In this document: piece after piece, positions 40,701 through 53,942 of the stretch
How positions within the stretch are numbered: the first letter of the stretch is position 1
How the letters are laid out: each line of letters starts with the position of its first letter
Assembly: GCF_041381155.1 (NCBI RefSeq)
Contig: NC_091137.1
Coordinates: forward strand, 24,907,351-24,971,350
Origin: Argopecten irradians
Lineage: Eukaryota; Mollusca; Bivalvia; Pectinida; Pectinidae
DNA: 64,000 nt
Direction of reading: 5' to 3'
Notes under the pieces: model-generated
Database searches by the model: none
Told to the model about the DNA's origin: nothing
Seen by the model: the letters and a program-made list of their open reading frames with translations, nothing else
Position numbers and translations under genes: made by a program

Positions 40701-43700
40701 TTATCAATAAACATTTTATTTGTAATTTAGAAACAACAACAGTTAATTAGTTATCATATTCGTTTGCTTAAATCTTAATTTTGTTTGCTTCCATTTTTCA
40801 ATGTCTTTGTTTTCTTTCAAAAACATAAATCTTTCAGAGAAAGAGAGCACCAAAAATTCAAATTTCAAAACATAAAAATGCAAAATTATGTTAGCCGTAA
40901 TAACATGTGGCACTTTGATTTTCGTAAGCAGATAAAAATGCCAAGTTCAGCTGTATGGTTTAGACGACAATTATGTAGATTACTTAGGGTTACTTCTGAG
41001 ATGTCTAAATGATAGATGTTAGTGATGCTATAGAATGATGTGTAATAAAGCACAGATTTGAAACAAAGTTTAATTATTGAGTGATCTGCCCTGGTATTGA
41101 CTGGTTATTTGTTGTAGAATAGATAAAGTCATGTTTCCTAACAGTGTTTCTTTCTCTTTCATGTTACAACGTTATTCCCCACAATAGAACAACAAGGCCA
41201 GCTCCACACTTAGATGGGTAAGTAGACAACCAATTTTAAAAACGAATCATTCATGGAAAAATAGCTAGAATTGTTTTTATTTAAAAACAAAAGTTAGATT
41301 CTGAGGGAATGATAAGTTGGTGTCTGGGAACTTTTATCATTTTGATAGGATGTTGATATTCCATCGTTAGATACCTGGTATTGAAAATTAGATTCTGAGG
41401 GAATGATAAGTTGGTGTCTGGGAACTTTAATCATTTTTGATAGGATGTTGATATTCCATCGTTAGATACGTGGTATTGTATTTACAGAGTTAGCTGTCTT
41501 ACAGGTGGGTATCCATTTGTGATATTGTTATTTTGTGAACAAAATTTTCTGAAAGTATGACGTTATGCTCTCAAATACATGAAGTCACAAACAATATCTA
41601 CCGGCAAAGACAGATACTGGTAACTTGGTAATATGGAAATACAGATCTCTTTCTAAGTCTAACCTATAGCTATGTGACTGTCCCATTTCAATGCATCTCA
41701 TCTGGTCACAGTTTCATATGGAAGCATTTAGGCATTAATGTGTTGCTAGTATTTCTAGTTTCCAATTCAAGATTACAAAAGAATACATAAAGATAGGTAT
41801 TTTTGTTCATTTTGTAATCCTTTTGGTATTTTAAGAGGTTCTTCTGTTTTAAAGATATTTGTTAAAAAAAAAACTGCTTATAATTGTCTATAGTGTACTT
41901 GATGATTTTCATATGATTGCTTAATTTGTCCTTTCAGAGTTCATGTCGTATTTGGTCAAGTCATTCAAGGCCAGGAAACTGTCCGTCTCATAGAAAATCA
42001 AGAGACCGACACAAAAAGTCGACCTCTGAAAGAGGTGCGCATTGCCAATTGTGGGGAATTAGTCCTGCAGATGAAGTCAAAAGGTGATTTAAAATTTACA
42101 GAATTAGAATATCATTTTTGATGAATAATGTTAGGTACATTAATTCTTATCTGGTTACCTGGTGAAGAAAAGGTTTCAAATTTTCTTATCTGGTTACCTG
42201 GTGAAGAAAAGGTTTCAAATTTCCTTGAGTGAAACAGTTATTGACAGCGGAAAGAAAAACATTGAGAGATATTTATATTACTTTATCTACTAAGACAAAT
42301 TAGGCTTTAAATACTCACATTAAACATAAACAAAATAACAGTTAAAAAATAACTTATTTTTATTTGTTAACTCTCAGCTAAGAAGAAAAAGAAAGTGTCA
42401 GAATCTGAGTCAGACTCAGGTTCAGAATCAGCCTCGGGCAGTGACAGCAAGAAACGTAAACGTAGAAAGAAACAAAAGAAAAAAGATGCCAAACGGAAAA
42501 AGAAGGACAAGAAGAAGAAAAAAGATAGAGATGAAAAGTAATTAAAATCAAATCAAATTTGTCATTCTCAAAAAAAGGGTGTGTTAAATAGATTATGATA
42601 TAAAAATGACTGAAAAATGTTAAACTTATTAAAATCACTACATGTGAATGAAGTGATTCATGGTTTAATAGTTCACTCCTATATTAAAGAAGTATCAGCA
42701 ATGTTCTAATTTGATATATAATCTTTGTTCTATAACAGAGATGAAGAGGCAAGCTCTAAGGAGCCAGAGATTACCACAGTATTTGCTGCCATTAGGCCTG
42801 ATGAAATCCCTGACGTACCGTCACAGAAGTTTCTGATGAGAGAAAACCCCAACAAAGATCAAGAAGAGTAAGAAGCTGAAGTTTAAAACTATTTTGATAA
42901 TCAATATTCATTTTTGTCCTGTAACAGGCTTTTGAAGGCCGTTGCTTCTTTTTATCATACTTAACATACTAATCATTGCTTTGGTCATTTGAAGACGTCT
43001 TAGTTTTTGTTGATGGAGGAAAAGCGAGAATCCATAGACAGCAGGAGAAATCATGATTATGCTAATTCTGACTGTCAGAATCGTAAAATGACTTATCACA
43101 ATACACCATGTTAATCCTGTAACATCAAATTTCTAGGACACTGTAGATGTATTGAACCTTTTAAAATGTTCTGTTGGGTTTCTCCTAGATATTCCTCGTA
43201 TCTGTGAATATAAAAAAAAATCCCATGTTGAAATTTAATCAAAATGTTTTGGTATATCTCCTGAATTCTGAATTTCATGCAGTTTTGAACATCTTACAAT
43301 GTAGAGTTTTCTTGGAACATCAAATCACTTTTCATTTAGGACCTTTGATATTACAGAAGTAATAGTGAAAATGTTTATTTACAGCAAAGGCAAATCTCCT
43401 CCTGGCTACGGTCAACGTCGACCTATTGACAGGATCCCATACAGTTCTCAGGTTAAAGTGACACGAAGTGGTCGTAGAATCAAGGGGCGTGGTACGGTGG
43501 TAAGTCTCCAAAGAAAATTGACAAAGTTATCTCCGTAGAATCTTAATTTGGTAATACAGTGAGGTACTTGTAATAATGAGTACCGAGGTAGTTATTTGCA
43601 GGTGAATAAATATATTGTTGAATTTTACTGAAAAGGTAGGTCTAACATTGAACTCATTGTATGTACTTGGACTACAAGTTTGGTTATCATTGGTATGTTA

Positions 43701-46700
43701 ACACAGAGATACAGAAGCCGGAGTCGTAGTGAAACCCCGCCCCACTGGCGACAAGCCATGCAGAAACCACAGCCTATAGACTACAGTAATCGACAGGAGG
43801 AAGACCAGGGAAACCGCTGGGTGAGAGGGGACAAATTACCACTGGGGAGAAGAGAGAGGGGCAACCGACGATTATCTGACCGTGATCGGGACATGGAGTC
43901 CAGAGAAATTGGTCAAGGTGATGGTGGTAATCCTCGATGGGGCCGGGAAGCTGCTAGAGGTAGGGGGGATAGAAACGAGGAAAGGTCACAAGGTCGTAGT
44001 CGTGACAGACAGCCCCTTAGGGAACGCTTCAGACAAGGAAATGAGGACAGGTGAGAGTTTGCTGTGTCATTCAATACACATTCAGACTATTCTTGTAGAA
44101 TTTTCATGTCACAACATAAGATAGGGGAATGTAATTGTTATCCAAATACATCGACTCACATCGTGTGCTGCCTAACCCCTGAGTAAAATTTTATATAAAA
44201 GCGGAGAGTGTTTGCACATTCTGAAGCAACCTCATAGATGAGTTGTTTTATGATTGCATTGATTTTATAAGATAGATTTTTGTTCTTCCTGAAGGAATGC
44301 TGAAATGCTATCTTATGACTGTTTTATGATAGATAGTATGTCATGTACTTTTGATACGAGACTATTTGAAAACATAAAAACCAATGTTTGTATTAACAGA
44401 AGTGAAGAGGAGGAGGACGATAATGAAAGGAAAAAACACAAGAAAGATAAAAGGTTGGTTGACTCAAACATTTACTTAGCCGTTTTGCATATTACAGAGT
44501 TTGTTCCCTTGGGGGTAGGTATCGATTGTTATGTCATTATTTTGTGAACACAATTCACGTTGTTTTCTCCGAAAAGTATGACATTACACTCGCAAACACA
44601 TGGCGTCACAATCAATACATGCCTGCAAGGGCAGATAACTCTTCTGTAATATGCAAATACAGAATACACAAAACTAAATATCTTAATTATGCTACAAATT
44701 GTGTCTCAAACAGTCTTTCATGTTTTTATTTAGAGAATAAGTCTTCAAACATGAGCTATTGTGTGTTTCATTACTTATATATCTATAATTTGAGACTGGT
44801 TTCATGATGCCCCTCTTTTATGAATGTTCAATCTTGATTGTTTAAATTTCAGTCACAAGAAGCACAAAAAGCACAAGAAAACATCCAAGAAGCACAAAGA
44901 AAAGAGAGGTAGTGATGACGAAGATGACCAAAGAAAGGCAAGACAAGCTAGCGCTTCTGGTGGAGAAAGTATGTCCCGATCACCCTCACCTCGGTCAGTC
45001 AAGGACAGCAAGACTGAGAATGGTCACTCAGATGAAGGGAGATATAACGATGGCAAGGATATCAGGAGGTGCGTGATCTATTTAGGAACATAGAAAAGAA
45101 GAAGAAAGTATCTTTATTAGCCCAAATCATTTTCCATGATTTACTTTAAATTTGGATACTATAAATTTAATACATTTGAGTAGTACCCTTAACCAAATGC
45201 AGATGAAGGCAAATGTTTTGCTTGAAAGATTTAAATAGAAAATTGTAAATAAAGAGTTTCATTTCATGTTTTGAAGAAATATCCTTTATTCTTAGATAAT
45301 GTTTTACATCTACACTTTAACTAAGCATAAGGCATTTTGTGGAAGGGAAGTACCTTTATTCCTACACCAGTAGGAACATCCTCAATATTTCAGGGGTTGA
45401 TGTCAGTGCCATTATATCTACCCCTGGACTCTGTCATTGTAAAACTGAAGGCAGTTCTGGGGAAAGAAACTAAGCATTTCCAGACCTGCAGAGACTTTTG
45501 TTGAGGAGTACAAAGACAATAACACCCATCTTCAGAACCATAAAGTCTACCACAGTGTACATAACATCAAAGGACCACTCTAGCCATTTCATCTTTTGGT
45601 CACACACAAGACCCTTAAGATTTTCTTGACATAATAGTCCAGAAGTGGATATTACAACAGTGATAATAACCCCTAAAGTGTTCAGGATGCAGAAGGAAAA
45701 GCTTATATAAAGGAAGACTTGATGAATTAGATTTATAATAAAAACCTTTAAATTGAGTTTGATTACAGACTATGAATCGTTTTGATTAAAGGATTCTTCA
45801 TCAGCTAAATTTATGTTAAATTCTGTTATTTTACTTGGATGATAGACGGAATGAATCTTCAATATATGGATACATAATTCATATTTTATCTTTAATTTTT
45901 AGACTGACTACGGACAATATGAATAGTTCTGACCGAAGGAGACATGATCGCCGGAGATCAAGATCACCTGACATCAAGACAAAACAACCAACTCGTAGAA
46001 GATCTGTGTCAAGAGACCGCCATCGTTCAAAATCTAAATCACCCAACCGAAGACCTTCAGATTCACGTGGTAGAAGACGACGATCTTCAGATTCTGAGTC
46101 AGAAGACGGACGCTCTAGGTCAAAGAGGCAAAACAGACAAAGGTCAAGGTCATCAAGTTCTAGTAGAAGCAGGTCAAGGTCACGAGGTCGTTATCGTGAT
46201 AGTGGAAGACGAGGAAGAAGAGATGATGAAAGACGTCCACGAGTGCTTCCAGGGATTAGGTAGGTGGAAATTAATCTTTATGGATTGGACAATTACTGTA
46301 TAGTATAGTTGCTTTTATTTGTAGGCGATTCATTTCTCTATTTTCATGCTGAAGTTAATTTCTGTGAACTTCAGCTTAAATACCTGTGAATGAAGTGGAC
46401 AGAACAATATGGCCTGTATGGCATATTAATATTAGAAACTGGCAATGCACACTCATTTCTTCCAGAGAATCCATCAAAGAAAATCACAATTTCAAAGTGA
46501 ATAGTCGGGCAAAGAAGCTTCAAGTGGTAAAAATGTAGTTATAACCAGAATAATTTCTTATGAAACAGAAAAATATAACTTTCCATCAAAATTGCATGCA
46601 TTTAAAGAAATTAAATTTATACTATATGAATCCTAAAAGGTTCTCCCAGCTGGCTATGTCTGTGTTAATATTCCCATGCAGCCTCGCTTTCAGAATTTAT

Positions 46701-49700
46701 TTTTAGAACTGTGCTAAATTTACAAGAGGCTTTTCCATAATTTCAATGATCAAAACTGGACAATGTAAGCAGAATTTGACCGTCGTTTATATAAGGACCT
46801 TTGGAAGGCCAACAAAGGCATTTAGGCTGGATTCATTGCCCAACTATTCACCTTAAGATCAACTTTGAAAAAAGATCTTATGTCATGTAAGACTAGATAC
46901 TTCGGTGAATAGAAGGTGACAGTTTTACATTTCTGTCAAAGCTAGATGTCATGATCGAAATGAGACATGCTGTCCCTTTGTTTTTGATAACACACTGAAT
47001 GCTCTTAGAACTACTAGCTCTAATAACAAATCTGTCACCAGGATAATGAAGATGAAGTCTGAAAGTCCCCCTCCTACACACTGGAAAAAAGGACAGAAGC
47101 CATGGAAAAACAAACCTCAGGATCGACCACTCACAACAAAGTATGACGCTCAAATTTTTGCATCAGGAATCTTTTTTTCCAGAATATTCATAATAGCTGA
47201 AACAATATAAATGAAATGTTAATGAGCTATATTTGTCATTATTTGCACGGCTTTACTCTAACCTCTGCTTACACTGATATCACTTTGGAAACCGTTACTA
47301 TTTTGGAAAAGAAGTTAGAAATTGATTGAAAGAAGGTTGTTACTTTTTATTACAGCATGTATGACATTCAAGTGAAATTAGTGAATATTCTTTTTTTTTT
47401 TCCCTCTCTGTAAATTTGGCTAAGATAAAAGTTTCTAATGATACTTGCCTCGCACATGAGATACAGATATTGCAAGGTTCCATTTAGGTTAGGTTTCTGG
47501 GGTCACTTGGGTGCTCGCTAAAGGTGACCTAACCTAATTCATATTGACAGATGAGCAATCTTAATCTTAATTTAGTTCAGTTAGGCAATTAAGGATATCA
47601 GTATGTTAGATTCTTACCTAAATGCTTCTAGATGTTCCTTTCCTATATATAATTACTAGAGGAATACATTTGACATGTAATTAATCTAAATGTGTATGTT
47701 GTAGGGATGTCCTTGGAGCACCTGACATGAAAGAAAAAAGTCCACAGAAGTCCGGTGCCAGCCCCAATGACAGCCAGCTAAACCGAAATCGTTTGTCGAG
47801 TGATTCTCCTGTCAAACTTCCTAATCGTCACAAACAATCGGACAGCAGTGACAACAGTGATCGCTCTCCTAGTCCAAACATACCCATGACAAAGACTCGG
47901 AGATCGAGTGGGTCGGATCCATCACGGGAAATGAGATCCGTTCACCTGGATAATGACAGGAAAGGTTGTTCCGAGTCGGAGAGTATTAGGACAGGACATC
48001 ATGGTGGTATAGCAGAACAACGATCTATCCACCTTGGTAGGACAGACGATGATAGCTACAGACGTGAACCTGTCCCAGCTAGTAAAATCCAATACGATTT
48101 GGCTGAACAGGAAGATCCGATTAGAGCTAGTCCTGTACGGAAAGAATCTAAGTCAAAGTCCATGCATTCGTCAGATTCTAGATCAGAAAGCTCCTATAAT
48201 GCTTCAGAGGATTCTACTGAAGATTCTGATACATCAGTGAAATCTGAGGAGGAACAGAGACGCACCGTGAGAAAAGTCGAGGTGAGTTGTCCCCATTATC
48301 TAATAAGTCCTTATTGTTCTGATGTGGAATGAAGGGAAGTAACGAAGCATCAAAATTGGGTACATACAGAACTTGTGTTGATTTGTTGAAAGAAAATTTG
48401 ACATAAATGTCCACTTTCAGAACACAATCTTAATTAAAATATTGAAATTGTGATATATTGGATATTAACAATTTGTTGTTGTTTGAAAATCTAAAACAAT
48501 AAAAATAAAACATGTCTTCCAGGAAAAATGTAGTTGTTGTTGGGAATGGATATTAAAAGGGATGTTACTGCAAGATTACATAAACATTAAATCATGTATT
48601 GTATGATTACAGGAGCGCATTAAGTGGCAGCCGCCACCAGATCCTGAGGTACCAGAGTGTGAGGAGATTCCTAGAACAATGAATAAGGTAAATTCAGTAT
48701 ATAGATTTTATCTCCTTGATATGTGGAAAGGCAGAAAGTACCCCACCCCCCAGGTAGAGGTAGGCATTTAGTGATACCGATATTTGTCACATTCCATTGC
48801 ATCACGTTCCCATTCCAGTACTGATTTCATATAAAGGTGGGGGCATTCTGGTTATACAGAATTGGAATATTTTTGTGAACTCTTTTATGATGACTTGTGT
48901 AGCAGTAACCTTAAAATTAATGTTCAGCTATACGCAAAGTACTACATATCATGCAGCTAGCTGTGTTTTATGATTTCTATATCCATTTTCACTAAAATAT
49001 GTAGAAGAGACATGAATATGTCTTATAAACATGTTGTACTTGTGTTTGCAGCAACCAGAGGAAGTGAGTCGGACGTCGGTGAGAATGAGGACACCTCCAC
49101 TGCCACCGATGGGACAGGTAGCCGAGGCGGCCTCAGAAATGGCCAGGTAAATACACAACTAAATACACTTTATTTCTTCCGTCAAGACAAATTTTACATC
49201 TCTGCATGTTATGTACAACATTAGGTCCACACGACAAAAATTGACAGAAAACAGAGAAGAAAATGCATGGGTAACAAGTATAACAGACCTGCACATTTAT
49301 TCCAGAACATATTCAAAATCTTCCACCATATGAAACAAAATTGTGAGAGGAACACAGGTGAAGATTAAAGAACAGTAAAGAAATGCACCCAAATGGATTA
49401 AAAACTTTGAGCTTAGACTTTAATGATTTTTTACATATGGTTTATTGATATATGTATAAGTGTACATCATTTTGGATTTGTAAATATCTTTCTGTAATGT
49501 TTTGATATCTGTTTGCAGGAAGAAAAATAGGTGGGATGTCCATGCCCCTGTAGTTACACAGGAGAGAACAGCTGTACCGCTTCCTGGGCTCAAACAACCT
49601 TCACCTCCAAGGTCATCATCTCCACGTTCGAGGTCATCTTCATATTCATCAGACAGGTCAAGGTCACAGTCTCCAACTAGCAGCTATCTCTATGGAGATG

Positions 49701-51378
49701 AGAAGCCAAAGGATAATGGACAGACTGCATCACGAGATCCTCCTAAGCAGTTTGAGGATTTTTCTTCTTCTGTTTCTAAGTCTATTTCCAAATCTCCTGC
49801 AAAATCAGACCAAAATAGGGGAAGTCTAATCCCCCCAGTCACCAATATAGAGAGTGTTCCTCTACAAGGAGGCCGCTCACTGGATCTCAACATGCTAAGT
49901 CCTGGCAATATACCTTTCCCCTCTGATAATGCAGACAATATCAAAGATAAAGCCTCGAAAAGTTCAGAGAAAAAAGATTCCCAAGAAAATGCACCCCAAA
50001 AGAGTCTAGAAGAAAGGTTGAAATATTTTACTGCAGGGATAGGTGGTCCCAAGTCCAAATTTACTTCTGCAGATAATAAGACTCGATCAAGGAGTAAATC
50101 CTCAGAAGCTTCACCAAAAAAGAAATCCTCTCCAGACAGGAGACCATCCAATAGATCAGGCAGCAGAAACCGAAGTAAATCTCCTCAGAGATCCCGTAGG
50201 AAAAGTCGTTCAAGATCTCGAGGAAAAAATCATTCCAAATCACCAGTACGATCAAGAAGGCGCATGTCCAAGTCACCTGTTCAGTCAAGGAGGAGAAGTC
50301 ATTCAAAGTCACCGAGACGTTCACGTGGGAAAAGCAGATCAAAATCTCCTATTCGCTCCAGACGCAGAAGTTACTCTCGCTCTCCACAACGACGAAGGAT
50401 ATCTCCGGCAAGATATTCACCAGTGCCACCTAGGAGAAGGTCACGGAGTCCACGCAGGAGATCAAGGTCACAAAGACGATCAAGGTCACCCAAACGATCA
50501 AGGTCGCCCAGAAGATCAAAGTCACCTAGAAGGTCGAGATCAAGAAGGCGCTCCCCATCACCTAGAAGACGATCTAGATCACGTCGTTCTAGGTCGCCAA
50601 GGCGAAGGTCAGTGTCGCCCAGGAGGAGATCACCTGTCCGTAGGCGACGATCCAGGTCAAGGTCATCCAGGCGACGATCACCAAGGAGACGTAGTATCTC
50701 TCCACGACGCCACAGTCGATCTAGGTCAAGGTCAGTTGTTAAAGAATTGTGTAGAAAGAGAAGATTTGTATTTTTTTATTTAGATTTAAACAAATTAATT
50801 TTATATTTGTTCTTTGATTTTTATTAAACTTTAATAAAACTTCTCATTGGTAAATGTTTTCGCAAAGTTTTATGGCATTTTATTTATTGAAAGATTATAG
50901 ATGATCAATACTTTAATGATAAGACAGGGTTACAATATTTGGGCTTGCTCAGTGTCTAATGAACTTGATTATTTCTTAATTTACGATTTTCCCTTTGCAG
51001 GAGACGTTCTCCCCCAAGACGGAGAAGGAGTCCTTCAAGGGATAGACGAAGGAGGTAATGCATGTTTACATAATGATCATTGAATGAGAAACTGATGAAT
51101 GCTGTTGTTAACATTCTGACTGACATGTAGTGTGATTCGTTGTTATCAAGCTATAACCAAATTTAAATCTCCAGTCGGTTTAGTGATAGTGAGTTACTGA
51201 CAAAATGCTCTCTCTCTCATTGTACATTTACGTTTACAGACGCAGTAGGAGCGGGTCGGGATCATCGCGGAGTCGGAGTAGGAGTCACAGTCGTCGTAGA
51301 AGACACTCCAGTAGCTCGCGTAGTCGGAGTCGTAGTAGACGCCGCCGACACAGAAGTTCTAGCTCAGATAGTGACTGA
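37751..51378 (+). CDS. NKTR: NKTR-type cyclophilin with long RS domain, complete, 18 coding exons
   Basis: Coding exons: 37751-37814, 38172-38246, 38532-38639, 38900-38944, 39361-39448, 41188-41217, 41938-42083, 42378-42537, 42739-42867, 43385-43499, 43707-44050, 44400-44453, 44853-45068, 45903-46259, 47042-47140, 47705-48281, 48613-48687, 49052-49146, then 49519-50730, 51001-51054, 51240-51378 (21 segments in all); total 4182 nt, phases consistent, 1393 aa. Residues 1-185 are a cyclophilin peptidyl-prolyl isomerase: [30 protein letters not shown] (His where CypA has Trp121) and [14 protein letters not shown]. Then come a Lys/Ser-rich tract, [52 protein letters not shown] (about 651-664), IKWQPPPDP (about 872) and an SR/RRS tail from about 1050 ending SSSSDSD. 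The last three motifs and the length point to NKTR rather than PPIG. Nuclear, linked to splicing. Confidence 0.93.
41296..41478. repeat. Tandem duplication of about 100 bp in an NKTR intron
   Basis: Two adjacent copies begin GATTCTGAGGGAATGATAAG and end GTTAGATACxTGGTATTG, nearly identical. Confidence 0.9.
41480..41646. mobile_element. MITE family A, copy 4
   Basis: The left arm is TTTACAGAGTTAGCTGTCTT and GGTGGGTATCCATTTGTGAT; the right arm is AAGTCACAAACAATATCTAC, GACAGATACTGG and TAATATGGAAATACAG. In the NKTR intron before exon 41938. Confidence 0.65.
42140..42222. repeat. 41-bp tandem duplication in an NKTR intron
   Basis: TTCTTATCTGGTTACCTGGT then GAAGAAAAGGTTTCAAATT, twice in a row. 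Confidence 0.9.
44485..44665. mobile_element. MITE family A, copy 5
   Basis: The left arm is TGCATATTACAGAGTTTGTT and GGGGGTAGGTATCGATTGTT; the right arm is GGCGTCACAATCAATACATG, AAGGGCAGATAACTC and TGTAATATGCAAATACAG. Well-preserved ends. In the NKTR intron between 44453 and 44853. Confidence 0.75.
45367..45690. mobile_element. Inverted-repeat element family B, copy 2
   Basis: The left end is ACATCCTCAATATTTCAGGG and ATATCTACCCCTGGACTCTG; the right end is AGTGGATATTACAACAGTGA and TAACCCCTAAAGTGTTCAGG. In the NKTR intron between 45068 and 45903. Confidence 0.65.
50731..50838 (+). promoter_or_regulatory. Possible intronic polyadenylation / alternative terminal exon of NKTR
   Basis: If the GTCAGT donor at 50731 is not used, the frame continues for about 32 codons ([20 protein letters not shown]...) to a stop at 50825-50827, followed by AATAAA at 50833-50838. 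The hydrophobic tail is unlike the RS domain, so this may be just an intron with a chance signal. Confidence 0.3.
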
Positions 51379-51537
51379 ACGTTGCCAAAGAGTTGTGGAT
51401 CTAAGATTGATGTTCTCAAACACAGCTAATACAAAAATAATTCTGGTTTTAAATTTTCTGAGAATATCTCCTTTTGCTTTAATGGAGTTTTGAGGATAAA
51501 TGGAATGGAGGTTTAAATGCAGCTATAGGCTACCATC

Positions 51538-51543
51538 AATAAA
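51538..51543 (+). terminator. NKTR polyadenylation signal
   Basis: AATAAA 160 bases after the NKTR stop codon at 51376-51378, followed by T-rich sequence. The first canonical hexamer downstream of the stop. Confidence 0.7.
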
Positions 51544-52847
51544 CTGATTTCATCATATTTGTAACTCTGACATCTATTATGTCTGTTTTCAATCATCTGT
51601 TTTTAATATGATCGTGGGTAAACTAATGGTTTTATGAATATTTATAACACAAATGTGGTGTTTACTCAATATTGTGCAAGTACTTCAAAAAAATTAAATG
51701 ATATAAAAATAAGATACTATTGAAAATTATGAGTTGTTATTATTAATTATGAGTTGTTATTGCATCAGAGCTTTCTGTTGATCTTTCCTAGATATACAGC
51801 ATCCACCATGGAGAGAGCCAAACTATATTATGAGGGCCACAGGAAATACGGCTAAATCTTATTTGTGAACTTATTTTAGCGGTATTCTGATATTACTGTA
51901 TTGTTGTTAATTTCGCTAAATTCGCAGATTCATCCAAATTCGAGAAAATTAATATCTCGCAAAATTGATCAAAATAATGGTTTTCCATATCAGAGCTTGT
52001 CCTGTTAATGACGATTTCAAAGGCTATAATATAATTTGTGAAAATAGATTCGCGCCAAAAAGTTCCAAGCCGTAAACCACGAAATTTTACTCCTACAAAA
52101 TTTTACAACTACATGTATACAGAAGTAGTTTTCGTGCTGCAACAATATGCCAAATGCTGGGCTGAATTTCCGACAACCTGTATTGTGCCATTTTGCATTT
52201 ACAATAAAACTAATTTGACTCTTACTTCACCTGTACCATGTAGCGATATAATCTACTACAGTGAGTTGATACACTAGTACTGTAGCACAATCGTGCAATC
52301 TTATAATAGAACGGCAGTAATTAGCAATATCAAATGTCATCAGTGTACATATACAAGTCACTTCACCATTATACTTACTACCTGTCAGCTGGTTTAGTAT
52401 TGGAAATCATTTTTCTGACAAGTGTCAAAAGTTTTTTGTCATGCTAAACCTTCTAATATTGTTGGAATACATTATACATTGTACTTTAACCCATTTTCTA
52501 GCAAGAACGACAATTTTATCAGTACAATGTCTTCGATTATATGAATGAAGACGACTTCTATTTTCTTCAAATGGTTACCTGGGTATGTGAATTAAATATA
52601 GATGTAGTTTGAATAAGGCTACACCCTCTCAATGCTAAGATGATGGTATGTATATATACCTAACAGACTATAAATGAGACAATATACAAATTCCATATTT
52701 AAACAATGTGACAAATAGCTTAAGGAATTAGACAGGAGGCACTGTCAATATAGGTATTCTCCCTACAAAATTACACAGTGGTACAAGGTACAAACATCCG
52801 ATTTCAAATGAAGAGATATAACTCTAGTAAGTTTTGGGGCACTCATC
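51544..52847. other. Intergenic stretch downstream of NKTR, no gene seen
   Basis: A 79-codon frame at 52038-52277 has no recognised domain. A short frame with strong start context at about 51809 ends after 15 codons. Nothing else stands out. Confidence 0.5.
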
Positions 52848-52889
52848 CTCGATACACCAGAGGTTACTATAACTGACGTTGTGTCCCGT

Positions 52890-52924
<35 letters not shown>

Positions 52925-53250
52925 ACACCCCTCGACACACACACTGTAAACACTGTAACTGATGTTATATCCAACCCTGGACTATATCATAATAAAACTG
53001 GAGGCAACACATGAGAAAGCATCTGAACCAGTCACAGATCTGCAAATACTCTCTGATGAATACAGAGAGAGCGACGCCCAACTTCAAAGCCACACAGTCA
53101 ACCAGTGCTACGTTATATAGCTCTGTTGATGTAGATCAAAAGACTTAATTACATGTTCTGTTATATTGCCTCCAGTTTTACTATGAGATAGGTCAGGGGT
53201 GGATATAACGTCAGTTATAGTAACCCCTGGATTTTCGAGGATGTAGGACA
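52848..53250. mobile_element. Inverted-repeat element family B, copy 3, with C-run
   Basis: Left end CATCCTCGATACACCAGAGG, TTACTATAACTGACGTTG; right end GGATATAACGTCAGTTATAG, TAACCCCTGGATTTTCGAGG, ATG. CCTGGACTATATCATAATAA and TTTTACTATGAGATAGGTCA also pair. A run of about 34 C interrupts the left part at about 52891-52924. The best-preserved long inverted ends of the family. Confidence 0.8.
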
Positions 53251-53768
53251 CTATAAGCCAAGACATGAAGTATCCCAGAGAAGTGTAAAATTAAATGTAC
53301 ACCATAACGCTTGTCAAACTGTCATAGTTGGTTTTCGCTGCAGTACAGATAAATTTCTACAGTGTTTAACATTCATCAATAACTTTTGCTCTAGAAGTCA
53401 GAAATCATTGAATATAGTATAAAATGAAGTAAACATTTCGAGAACATGTCAACGGTTTCAACTGTAATATAATAGGCCTATCGAGCAATTACTTTCAGAT
53501 TTGGTCATAATTTTTGACGAAGATAATAATTTCAAATAGAATTCCGCCCTCAATGTTTTATTTGAGTATTTTAATTGCTTTAGGGTGCTTTACAAACTGT
53601 CCGGGTAAATCAGATATGTCACTGAGTTTGAGATTTTCGCACTTGAACAGCATCCTTGCCCCGAAGTGAAGCGGAACTTGCAATCTTGCTCGTTTACTGG
53701 TATTTTTTCTCGTTATGGGACGAAGAATTTATAAGTAACAGCTAAACCCTTTCCTATTTATTTTGTGT

Positions 53769-53942
53769 ATGAGAGATTGGTATATTTTTGTTTTCGTTCT
53801 CTTATTATTACGTGAAACTTGGCCGCTTAGTGAAGCCTACTGCCAAGGATACCGCACTCCACCCGATCAAATAATTTACGGAGCAACAAAGACACTGAAC
53901 ACTTGCAATTGGAACCCTGAGCCTCCCCTCACTTGGATTTGA
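53769..53942 (+). CDS. Candidate secreted-protein first exon or 57-aa peptide
   Basis: Not a recognised gene. The frame starts MRDWYIFVFVLLLLRETWPL and continues SEAYCQGYRTPPDQIIYGAT, ending at a stop after PLTWI. The first 20 or so residues make a convincing signal peptide with a likely cut after SEA; two cysteines follow. GTAATG sits just after the stop, so a donor is possible but would leave the stop inside the exon. It may be a short secreted peptide, a first exon in another arrangement, or chance. Confidence 0.3.
   Translation: MRDWYIFVFVLLLLRETWPLSEAYCQGYRTPPDQIIYGATKTLNTCNWNPEPPLTWI

Noticed and set aside
44526-44807. 93-codon plus-strand frame in an NKTR intron
   Set aside because: Overlaps MITE family A copy 5; not conserved protein-like sequence.
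50043-50783. 246-codon plus-strand frame overlapping the NKTR RS exon
   Set aside because: A shadow of the Arg/Ser-coding exon in another frame; codon pattern and splice phases support the RS frame.
37751-51378. PPIG as identity of the RS cyclophilin
   Set aside because: [14 protein letters not shown] and KWQPPP, and the length, match NKTR; PPIG is shorter.
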